From assembly GCA_037074615.1 (NCBI GenBank), contig CM073542.1, positions 20,531,568 through 20,595,567 on the forward strand: a stretch of 64,000 nt of DNA, given 5' to 3'. This DNA comes from Leucaena leucocephala. Lineage: Eukaryota > Streptophyta > Magnoliopsida > Fabales > Fabaceae. The position numbers and the translations under genes are program-made. This document shows, piece after piece, positions 37,096 to 48,300 of the stretch; position 1 is the stretch's first letter, and each line of letters opens with the position of its first letter. The notes beneath the pieces are model-generated. The model ran no database searches, had not been told where the DNA came from, and was given only the letters and a program-made list of their open reading frames with translations.

Positions 37096-37145
37096 GGCCC
37101 CTGCGCAAGGATGACACGCACAAATCGAGAAATGGTCCAAATTTT
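37044..37145 (+). ncRNA. U6: U6 spliceosomal snRNA, copy 2
   Basis: A complete 102-nt plant U6 RNA, by eye identical to copy 1 at 26280: GTCCCTTCGGGGACATCCGA at the 5' end, the ACAGAGA box, the AGCATGGCCCCTGCGCAAGG core and a GGTCCAAATTTT end. Together with the perfect USE and TATA upstream and the T-run downstream, this has every element of an active Pol III U6 gene, and it is the better candidate of the two for expression. Confidence 0.98.
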
Positions 37146-37148
37146 TTT
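37142..37148 (+). terminator. Pol III T-run terminator of U6 copy 2
   Basis: Seven T residues directly follow GGTCCAAA. Confidence 0.9.
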
Positions 37149-37679
37149 CCTTTTGGCAATTTCGTTTTCGCTCTTCGGTCGTACTTGGTTCCTCTTGAGA
37201 AACCCTTTTCGCTTGTCTTTGTCATGGTTTGCCTCTGAGAAACTATGGTTATGCGCTTCCTGTAACTAAAATCCCAGTTGGTTCTTTTGCTCTCTAGGTC
37301 TTGCTTCTCTTCTCTCTGCTTGGAAGAAGCGGTAATGGGGAAAATATCGTAAGCGCTGGTGAGTCTCATTTTTAGTTATTGAAACAAAGATTTTCCTACA
37401 TTATCCTTTAGTTTTTAGTTTGCCTAATTACTTGTATGAAGTTTTTGAAGTGTTGTAGAGGGCCAGTGTTAGTGTGTCTAGGATCCTGATTCATTTTCTG
37501 CTTGCATGGAATCTTGCCGGTTTAAGCATTGTTGTTTGATTAACTTAAATGTTCCTAAGTTATTGCTTTCTAATGCTTCATTGTTCATGTATGTTCTTTT
37601 GGTGCAATGACTTTTTCTGCTGATTTATTGAAATTTCCCTTAGTTGGAGACTTTTTTATTTGCTGCCTCGTACAAGTAT

Positions 37680-37930
37680 GATTATTAAATATGGGAGAAA
37701 GAAGAGATGGGAAATAATATAAAAAATTGATAAAAGAGAAGAGATGATATAAAAAAAAAAGAAAAGAAAAGAGAGGTATAAAAAAAATAAAAATAATATA
37801 TTAATTGGTTAATTTATAATTTTTTTACTGTTTTATAAAGTATTCTGATTAATTTATCTGAAATTTTAATTTTAAATTATAGTTTGATCTAAAAATTATT
37901 TTAAATAAATAAAATTATTTATTTTAAAAT
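37680..37930. repeat. Dispersed repeat family B, copy 2
   Basis: Located at the same place in the block as copy 1 (26935-27183), just after the shared TTTGCTGCCTCG, but much more AT-rich: TTAATTGGTTAATTTATAAT, TTTTTTTACTGTTTTATAAA, TAATTTATCTGAAATTTTAA. It differs mostly by G-to-A and C-to-T changes from copy 1, and has no LINE inserted. Confidence 0.6.
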
Positions 37931-38199
37931 TTTTTTAAACTTAATTTTTACAGTTTTTGCATGCTTTTGAAATTTAGGTTTGTGGAGAAACCACATAGAC
38001 ACGTATGATACTCAGAGGAGAGGAGATAGGGTAGCTGATGCCAAACATAGCAACTCAAACCAAGCTTGAGCTATGATTACAAAGTTAAAAGTATTAAGCA
38101 AGGATGCAAGTACTCCCTCAATAGAAATGTACTAAACACCATTTATTTTACTTTTTCCTGCTCTTTACATCTTTTTCCTTTGACCTGAGCCATCAAAAT

Positions 38200-39839
38200 C
38201 TTTCTGCTGAAGATGATCAAGAAACTCACAATTCCTGAATATATGATGCAAGAGTGGTCCCATCGCTGTGGCTGGATTGATGGGGAGAATGTGAATGTTG
38301 TTATGCTTAACAAATTTCCAGGCAGAAACTGCAGCCAAAATCTTGGAAACTCTACCATTTGCTGAAACCACCAAATTGGAAACAAGTTCTTGTTTGGAAT
38401 TATATTAGCAGAAGCCGAAAACATGGCTTTTTGATATCACCCCAACATGATTCCTAAAAAACTTGAAGATGGTGTAAATTGCTATGCATGACAAATAATC
38501 ACATTTGCCGCCGTTGGAACAACTATGGCCTCTAAAAATCAAAACAAAGTGACACGCATGGGTCTGTAGGTAATTAAGATGAAAATAATGAGAGAAAAAA
38601 CAAGATATGAGTGATCTGAGAATTTGGGCAAGGTCTGAGATGTCTTCATGGATTTACCTGCATTGTTAGTAGGCTTTGTTTGGTTTACTATAAGGGAGGG
38701 AAGGTTAGGTTAATTTAAGGGAGGGTAGGGAAAGGTAGGGAAGGTTAATGAATAATATTTTTTATTTGGTTCAGAAGGGAAGGGGAGGGGAGGAGGGTTA
38801 ATTAAAAGTTGACAAAAATACCTTTATCTCTTTATTTAAATTTATTTATTTTTTATTTAAAATATTCATATTAAAATTATTATTTTTTAATTTATAAATC
38901 TTAAATTTTTTTTATCTCATTTATATATATAATAAAATTAAAAAAAAAATAAAAAATATGTTAAAATTTTAACATTATTTTTTATTAATTTTATAATTAT
39001 TATATATTTTAATATAATATATAAATAATTTATTATACTTATTAAGTTTTATTATAATTTATTATAATTATTATGCAATTAAAGAAAAAATTAGATGTGA
39101 AAAAAATAAAAAAAAATATTTAAGGGTATAATTGGAATATTAAAAAAAATTTAGGGATGTTTTAGTTAAAAGGGGGTAAAAGTTTCTTTCCCTTCAAAAA
39201 ACCCCCATTTTTGGAGGGGAGGTGAGGTAAGGGAGGGGACCACAAAAAGATAACAAGTCTCCCCTCCCCTCCATTTTTCCCAACTAAACACACTTTTTCT
39301 TCCCCTCTTCTCCCCTCTAAAACCCCCAACCAAACAAACCCTTAGGGACTTGGGGAGCTTTCTTTTATTTGTTAATAATTACTCTGTATATGGAGTGCCA
39401 TTTTGTTGCAGAAATAGGGAAAGAGAGAAAATGAGAAACAATTCTCATTAACAGTCAATTGGCTATGGCAGTTTGTACATCTTTTATTTCTAAAGTTCAT
39501 TCCCTCTGTGGCTAATTCCTAACTTTCTTGTTAACATATTTACTGACTAAGCTGTTATCTTTATTAATACCATGATGTTGAGACCTTTATGAAAAATTAC
39601 TCATTTCTTAATTAGTAATTTAGAACAATAAAATAAAGAGCATACCTTTGAGTCCCTACTTAAATCTAGATCTGAAGACCATGTCTCATCAACAACGACG
39701 TGAGGAGTTCTAGGCTTTCTATTGTAAGCAACTGTAGCAATGGAGGAAGTTAAAACAACTCGTTTCACTGATGCATATTTAGCACATGACTTGAGAACAT
39801 TGAGAGTTCTCCCTTCACAGCTGGATCGATTAGTTCTTC
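38200..39839 (-). pseudogene. Cinnamoyl-CoA-reductase-like pseudogene, copy 2 (exons 3 and 4 only)
   Basis: Same structure as the pseudogene at 27940-28913: an exon-4 piece (about 38370-38236, SKILAAVSAWKFVKHNNIHI) and an exon-3 piece (39839-39646) with the same 2-base insertion (GAGAGTTCTCCCTTC, about 39803). Exons 1, 2, 5 and most of 6 are missing here too. The intron between the pieces contains the MITE at 38672-39341, absent from copy 1. Shared lesions show that the gene was already broken before the block was copied. Confidence 0.85.
38672..39341. mobile_element. PIF/Harbinger-like MITE, copy 3 (670 bp)
   Basis: The left end GGCTTTGTTTGGTT and the complement of the right end GGGTTTGTTTGGTT are inverted repeats. 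TTA follows the right end (39342-39344), while GTA precedes the left. Block copy 1 has the near-empty site: ATTGTTAGTTGTTGAGTGAG, then TCTTAGGGACTTGGGG at about 28397-28430, where TTA is present once. About 15 bases were lost on the left side in copy 2. GGGGAGGGG and CCCCTCCCC tracts lie near the ends. Confidence 0.82.
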
Positions 39840-40219
39840 CTGAAATGAGGAGTTATCGAGTTGTTATGAAGGGATTAAATTTCTGGATAGACCAAATTGA
39901 ATTATCTATAAACTGGTGAATTATTACGAAGTCTCAAACAAGTGATTTAATTATTTAAAAATTCTATTGATATTTAAGGAGTAAATAATAATAAGTTTTA
40001 GTATAAAAATTGACAAAAAAATATATAGTATTTAAGAGTTTTTGGTAATTAAATCTCTTCTTATATTTCATTATAGGTTCTCTCTCAGAAGGAAAGATTA
40101 AGCATTTCCTCTAACTAAAAACCCACTTGGTTTTCTCTCTTTTCTCTTTGCTTGGAAGAAGGGGTAATGGGGTGGTGATTCTCATTTTTAGTTATTGATT
40201 ATGTATGCATTTTCTGCAG

Positions 40220-43200
40220 CATCCCTAGTTTTTAGAGTGTCTATTTTGTTTTAATTGCCTACCTGATTTAGCAAAATTTTATCTTGACTATATTTGAATT
40301 CGATCTGCATCGTGTACCTAGTTATGATGAGTGAGTCTTTCAATAGGAATTTTTTATATATACCAATGCTTAAACTCAAGATTTTGCTTAAATGATACTG
40401 AATTACTTACCACTCATAATAAACCCTATTGTTTAATTACTTATATGCATCAAGGTTTCTAGTATTGGAGAGGACTAGTGATAGTGTCTTAAAAGATCTA
40501 ATTAAAAGATTAATATAATCTTTATTTTTTAAGTTGAATTTTATTTTTATATTTTTAAATTTTAAATTATAAATTTTAGTCTTAAGATCGATTAATGATA
40601 GTCTCCCTATACTTCATAATTATGATGATGATTCTTATAATAAAATTTGAATAATTAATTTTGAAAAGTCAATAAATAATGCTAATAACTTTAGTCTTTA
40701 GAGGGTACTGACAAATATTTCTTAATGTTATTTTTATCAAATTTAGCCCTTGGATATATTTGGGCAAACATAAAGAGGTAATGAGGAATTTATATGGGAA
40801 GGGTATTATAACAAAGGACAGCTCATTAACAAAGTGGCAACTGGTTAACATAAATGATAAAAGACTTTCTATTTATTTATTTATTTATAAATTAATTCCG
40901 TCCATTAAAATCCTGACAGTAGTCCAGATAGCAAGTATGTCATCAATGAAGTCCACATGTCGCCACTGCCTTTTATTTTATTTTTTGGTAATAAAACGTT
41001 ACCTTTTTGTTAAGAAAATGTTAACAGGAATAATTAATTACTACGCCTAAACAAGGGCTAACAAAGGTATTAAATGTTCTGTACCTATTTGGCTGCTTTG
41101 CTGGAATTTTTTTAACAATAAAAAAAATATAGATGAGTTCAGTATTAATTTTTTTACTAAAATTAAAATATAACTATAAAACTCAAAAAATATTGACATA
41201 TGATTTATGAGATCAGGTTGTTTGGATAAGTTTTTTGAAGAATGACTTATTGAAAAAGATAATTTTTAAATAACTTTTAAAAAATGATTTATGGAGAAAA
41301 AATTATAAAAAAATAATTTTAAATAAATAAGTGTTTAAATAATTATTTTTAGAAGTATTTTTATTATTGATAAATTATTAAAAATAATATAATTTAATTA
41401 AAAATAAGAGAGAGGAGAGGGAATGGAAAATATATAAGATAGAGAAAAAAAGGAAAGGGTGAAAAGAGGGAGGAGAGAGGAATGAGGATATGAGAAAAAA
41501 TAAGGTAAAATAATAATTGGATAGTCTATAAATTCTTTTACTATTTTAAAAAATATTTTTAGTAACTTATATAAAATTTTAATTTTAAACTATAATTTGA
41601 TTCAAAAATTAATTTAAATAAATATATCTATTTATTTTTTTAAAAAATAAACTAAAATTTGAGTTAGAAATTATTTTAAAATCTTTATTTTAGTTTAAAA
41701 TAAATAGGCATATTGTGTATTAAAAAGGTACTTATAATAATAATAAAAATTAAATTTATATTCGTATAAGATATATATTCTTGTTATCCGTATTAATTTT
41801 TTTTAGTTTCTTTGCTTGAATTTTGATCCCTCGTCAAGCCGAACCAAACCAAGATTGTCTAAGTTGTTGGGTTACATGCATTAATTGGATCACCGTCCTT
41901 CACATTAAAGTAAGGGGTGCATTGCTCACTCTATCCTATTGTACCAAGAGATTGGGATCCCTTTTAGCCAAAAGAAACTTGCTCTTTTATAGTTATTTTT
42001 CCAATAGATGCTTGTTATGTAGGATAGAAGTGATTAAAAGAGAAATAAAAAAAATATTTATGTAATCTAAAGATATTTTCCCTTGAGCAAAACAATAATA
42101 CTGAGAAAAGAAATTTAATAAAAAATAATTTTATAATTTTAACAATAAGGTAATAAATAAATATTCTATTTCCTTTTTGTGTGATAGAAAATGAAGAATT
42201 TTTTTCCTTATTGAATCGGATAAAAATGAAGGAAAAATGTTTTGGATTACCAATGACACTCGCTTCTGGACATTTGGCCCCTCTTCTTCTTTCTTCGGAC
42301 AAGATTTTAGATTTGAGTCTTATAAATAATTTTTTTTTTCGGAAAAAAAAATCTTAAAATATGGTTTGGCATTTAAAAATTCTATCTCGTGAAAATCACA
42401 AATTTTTAGTCTATCATTGTGAAATTTAACCTTCCAGAAAATTCTCGCTTGACATAAAAGGGTTGTAAGATATTTTTTATTATTTTTTATTTATTTTACC
42501 ATTCTCATAAAAGAAATTCGAGAGGATAGTCAAGAAATGAAAGATAAAATAAAAGAAAGAAAATATTAAAAACTATGTTAGCTAAATTTTCATAGGAAAC
42601 ACTCTGACAGTATATATTTATTGGTTTTTTTTTGTACAAGAATTTTTAAAAAAAAATTAGACTTATCCACGATTTAAAAATAGAATGAAATTTATTATTT
42701 TTTAAACAATACTAAATTACTAAATACTCAAGAGTTAGGATACCCCTTCAAGCGTTGCAATTAGAATCACAATAAAATAATACCCCTAGAGATTGAGTAT
42801 AATCTAAATGATCACATATCTCACCATTTTATTGGTTAGATGCACTTGAATTTGTCACTCTTTCAAATTAAAAAAATAATCATTAATACTTAATACTAAC
42901 TTTTTAAGTGATTCATATTCTTTTAATCCTATTTATATAATAGGGATAAGTTTTTTTAATTATATTTATGAATGTGAAATTTGATCCTTTATTTATTATA
43001 AATATTAAATTTGTATTCTTAGAGTAGGTGTATATCAAATACAAATAAAATTAAAAAATGATTAAATTTTAAAATATAATTATTTAGGGTTTAATATTTT
43101 TTTAATTCTAATAAAATATATTAGAAGTAATTTATAAATAATATAAATATTTAAAAATATTTATTTTTAAAAAAGGGAAATAATCCTTTTTAAATATAAA

Positions 43201-44990
43201 ATTGGAGGGAGTAATTGATTTGAGGGCCACATAATACTTTTTGAAATTCTCCACCCCCAACTACATACTGTCGGTTTAGGCCCCTCAACATTTACACCCA
43301 ACTTTATCTTGTTATTGAAACTTGAACGTTCAAATTTTTTAATATATACCAACACTTTAATTTTTATTACAAATCAATTTTAACTCATTTTTATATATTA
43401 AAAAAATAATAATCAAACCATTAAATATATCTTAAATTAATAAAAATATTTAAATTTATCTTTATAATTTTTTTAATTTACAAATCATTGTGTCATTTCT
43501 CTCTTTCTTACCAAGATTTAAATAAAGGTAAAATTAAATAATAATTATTAATAATTCTCTTAATAGACTTATAGTTAGGACATATTGTTTTTTCTTTATA
43601 GACTTTACAATAAGAACCTGAGTGGTGTGTGGTGTGTGGTGTGTGTGTATATAATTACTCTTCTATGGTTGGTAAAAAAATATATATATATAAAATAAGA
43701 GAACGATTGGATTATAATAAAACAATTTAAATATAATTTTTCTCTGTAAAATAAGAGGATTTAAATTCAAGGCCTAATCTTATATGCTTTAATCTTTCAC
43801 TTCAGGGGGCACTAAATTAAGACATTTGGAATGTGAGATATAAATTTAATCTGTCTGACTGATTATTGACAAAAGGATTCTGTTTGCTCACAAAAAAAAA
43901 AAAACTTACAACGTATAGTAAAAAAATTTAATTTTCAAAATAATATTTATATAAAATTATTTTAAATATTTTTTTATATTATAATATATTTGAGGTCAAT
44001 ATTTTCTTTTCCACATTAAAAATGATTGTCTGATGTATAACTACATGACAACTGACTTTGATGATTTGAGATGAAAGTACCAATAAGTTCACAACAAAAG
44101 TCAACTTGCCATCCACAAAAGTCCAATCATATATTATATGAAAAATAAAATGATTGTTGGCAAAAAAAAAATGATTCAATATTATTATTTTTCTCTTATT
44201 TACTATTTACTAATATTACTGTTTTTTAATTTTGTGATTTCTAGTACATATATTTTCACCAGCTGAAGCCAATTTTTTTAGCAAAAATTATGACAAAAGA
44301 CCAAGACAAAAAAAATTATTCAAGAAGAGCTTAAAAATCCTAATTATTTAAAAGGACCAAATATCAAACTATAAATTAAAAATATTAAATTACCCTTTAT
44401 TTGAATTCCATAAAACATTATGACTTATAAATAATCTACAATCGGGTTATATTTCTACATATAAAATTAAGTCTAAAAAATAAATCATTTTTAACATATA
44501 TTATTATAACTAAAGAAAACTTTAAATATTATTAAATATAGCTTAAAATTTAACCACTTTCATATAATCCTATGCTAATTTTTATAATTCACATTTATTA
44601 ATAAAAATAATTAAAATTTGTATTAAATTTAAAGTGTTTATAATATTATTTTTATTAATTATACTAGCTCTAATATCATATAAATTTTTATTTTTTTATA
44701 AACCTTATTAAATATGGATATATAAAAAAATATTTAATGGTTTTTAAAATTAGCAAGTGTAATATAAAAAGGATTAGGGATGTATTCTAATTTGATACCT
44801 TATGGTAAGGCCAGGAAAGGAAGGAGGAGTAAAGAAATCATATTTTATCAACAATCATGAAATGAATGGCGTCATGATTGCTTAATGCATACGAGAAAAA
44901 AAAAACAGTTAACTGGCAAACTGAAAGCAACTCCGATTCATAATGGCGGCATGAAGAAGAAGAGCTAAGCTAAGCAAATCATCAAATCGT
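40220..44990. other. Intergenic DNA, no gene recognised
   Basis: A/T-rich sequence with a third copy of repeat family B (41395-41660) and a (GGTGTGT)n-like run at about 43621-43648. Short frames at 40760-41050 and 41823-42065 show no domain. Confidence 0.5.
41395..41660. repeat. Dispersed repeat family B, copy 3
   Basis: Purine-rich GAGAGAGGAGAGGGAATGG-type half, then AATAATTGGATAGTCTATAA, ATTCTTTTACTATTTT, TTTTAATTTTAAACTATAAT, TTGATTCAAAAATTAATTT, parallel to 26935-27183 and 37680-37930. It lies outside the duplicated block, so the repeat is mobile or dispersed. Confidence 0.6.
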
Positions 44991-45385
44991 CAAGCACTTG
45001 ATTGGCACGCACATCTATCAACAATCTCTCTCTCTCCCCCCCTCTTCATTAATTTCCCTCACTTACCACCTACATCTTCCTCATCTGTCTTCAATCCTCT
45101 CTCCCGTCATTAATTTCTTCTCTCTCTTCATTATTCTCTCTTGTTCTCTTTCTTCCTACTTAACTCCCTCCTATCCTTTCACCATCCCTCCCGCCATTAA
45201 TGGTCTGGTTTTAGTTGTTCAGTATTTGTTATCAATCACTCTGTGCGCGGTTAGTACAATCCATGGTTCTTCCGTGTTTTCCTTCTTCTTTATCATCCTT
45301 TTAAGCCTTTTCCCCCCCATCTATCTAGCTGAAGGAGGAGTTTATTATTGCTCTATTTTCTTGCTATCGTTAGTTTGTTACTGTA

Positions 45386-48300
45386 ATGGAGATTGAGGAT
45401 TCGAGTGGTGGACGGAGACATAATGGGAGCGGATTCAGTGCGTTCACGCCGGCCGCAGTGTACGGTGCTCTTGACAGAGGAAGTTGTTTGGTTTGGGAGG
45501 ATCTGACGGTGGTGATTCCTAACTTCGGCAAGGGACCGACTAAGAGGTTGCTTAATGGACTTCATGGCTACGCCGAGCCTGGTAGAATCATGGCTATAAT
45601 GGGTCCTTCGGGTTCTGGGAAATCCACCTTGCTCGATTCACTTGCAGGTTTTTCCATCACCGACTCTCTCTCTACTACTGCTTGTTGGCTAGCTAGATCA
45701 ACGAGCTTTCGATTTCAGATTTTGGGGATTTTTGAAAGCAACAAACCCCAGATTTAGGGCAAACTAAATTTCATTTCAGTTTCAAGTTTCTCAATAATTT
45801 GATCAGAGGTCACGCCCTTCTCGTGTGGTTCGTTTTGGAATCACGCGGTTTACGATGCTATGCAATTTATTCATTTATGGTGGGTAAAAGTGAGAGTCAG
45901 ATCACAATTTGCCTTTTAATCCATCATGTGACCCAAAAGTGAGAGTTTCATTCAATAGTTTTCGTCCTTGTTAGGCTAAGTCCAGGACATGCCTTTTTCT
46001 GGAGTTATTTCGAACTCCTGGTAAATATGGAGCGTCGGGGTCTCCCAGGGCCTAGAGTGTTATCCTTGTCGTCCTCACACAGTCACACGGAACGTATTAG
46101 GGAATTCAGTTAAAGCTGCACAGTTTCTAGTATTATATCACTTTTTTTCTTCAAAAAAAATGACGTGTTTCTATTTTGGTGTAAACAAATGTAATTCATG
46201 TTGAATTCCCCCGTCGTTTTCGAAACAAGCTCTGGTAAATTCTTCTGTGATCTTTTGTTAACTTTCAAAAAGCGTCCTTGTAGGCTTTTTATTCCTGCGT
46301 GGGGAACTTTTTTTTTTTGGTGACTTTGAAAATTATTCTTTCTTTCTAAATGAATTGTCAACACGGTCATTTATTAAATACTCTAATGCCTATAGAATGG
46401 GCTCATGCTTAATAATATAACCTAATTCATATAGGTATTAAACTAATATTAAATACCTTATAATCATACCGTCAAGCATTTAAATTTAAAATATAGAAGA
46501 GTAAGATTTCTTTATATGATAAACTTTTCTTTAATTTTGTATTTTGTACTTTGTAGTCTTTCCTTTTCTTTATTTGGCCGACATTTTCTAGTCTTTCTTT
46601 GACTTTATATGGGTAGTCTTACCATACATAATCAAAATCCTTGCACTAGAGCTATATCTAGTTAATTTATTACTATTACTCTTTGATATCTTTTTAAAAT
46701 TTTTCTTGTACGAGTCTATTTGATATTTTATGCTTTAGGTAATGGCTAGATAATTTTTATTTGTAGCTATATTTTGGCAGTATTATTATTATTATTTAAA
46801 TTTTCTATTTCTTGATGATGTTGCAGGGAGACTCTCAAAAAATGTTGTCATGACTGGAAATATAATGCTCAATGGAAAGAAGAAAAGATTAGATTATGGT
46901 GCAGTTGTAAGTAACTAGATATATATCTTGGCTAAAAAAAGTATCTTGAGATCAATATTTTGCTGATTCCTATTCGACCACTCTAATCCAGACTAAGAAA
47001 TGATTAAATTGATATTGTCACTATCTTTGGGAATCCAAAATGTGGTTTAATTTTGTCACTTCATCTAAAAAGTTTGCTGTTCAATTTATGAACAGCATCC
47101 AAATTGTATCCAGTCTAATATAATGTATCCTTCAAACTACAATGACAGGAATATTAATTAAATGCCTATAATTAGTTAATTACTAACAATATTTATTTAT
47201 ATCTGTTTAAATACTTAATAATATCTCTTACCAGTATAATATGGGTATCTTACTGCCATCCCTTCTCATTACTTGCCTGTTTTTCCCCCTTGTTTTGCAT
47301 TTAGGCTTATGTAACTCAAGAGGATGTCTTGCTGGGAACTCTCACTGTCAGGGAAACCATATCTTATTCAGCACATCTACGTCTTCCTACAACAATGAAC
47401 AAAGAAGAAATTAACGGGATTGTTGATGGAACAATCATTGAAATGGGTCTTCAGGATTGTGCAGATAGGTTGATTGGTAACTGGCACTTGAGAGGCATAA
47501 GTGGAGGGGAGAAGAAAAGACTTAGTATTGCACTGGAAATCCTTACAAGGCCTCGCTTATTGTTTCTTGATGAACCCACCAGTGGCCTTGATAGTGCCTC
47601 TGCTTTCTTTGTTGTTCAAACTCTTAGAACTGTTGCTCGTGATGGACGGACAGTTATCTCTTCAATTCACCAGCCAAGTAGTGAAGTTTTTGCTCTCTTT
47701 GATGACCTTTTCTTACTCTCTGGTGGTGAAACAGTGTATTTTGGAGAAGCAAAGATGGCTGTAGAGGTATGAGTTTTATCATCTTTGATGATAGTTATTT
47801 TTTAATGCCATATGTGGAGTTTGAAAAATAAGTCACACTATTAATAGTTTATGAATGGTTTAACTTATTATAGGTTTAATATTTTATATTGATGTTGATT
47901 GATATTGCCTAAATACACTTTGTATAGTAATATTATATTTTGACAGGTAATTGTTTAGTCAGATAAAGTCATGTTTATGTATGCTCAGCACAATTCACTC
48001 ATAAATTTACTTTAACTTTGGGATATTTGCAGATAGACCCCTAAACATTATTCTTTTTGAACAATTAGCCCCTTTAACTCTCAAAAATATTTCAAAAGCA
48101 TTTTTTTTGGGTTTTCTTTTTCTATTCTGGTTTACCTATTCATCTTGTCTATAAAGCAAATCCTCAAAGTTGAAGATGTGGTTTTGTGCGTACTATGTTC
48201 AATCATTTTCTTTCTTGATTAATGTCAATTAATAGAGGGTCATATTCATGAAATGGCGATTCTACTCAAGTGATTAAGTTTTTAAAGTGAAAGTCTTTTC

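Larger units (their letters stand above)
36733..40215. repeat. Duplicated block, copy 2: U6 snRNA + reductase pseudogene + flank
   Basis: Counterpart of 25965-29440 with the same order and orientation. It lacks the LINE fragment but has an extra Harbinger-like MITE (38672-39341). The last part (about 40080-40200) repeats the U6 3' flank in diverged form (CACTTGGTTTTCTCTC, then TTGCTTGGAAGAAGGGGTAA), as the region 29120-29440 does in copy 1. Confidence 0.85.
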
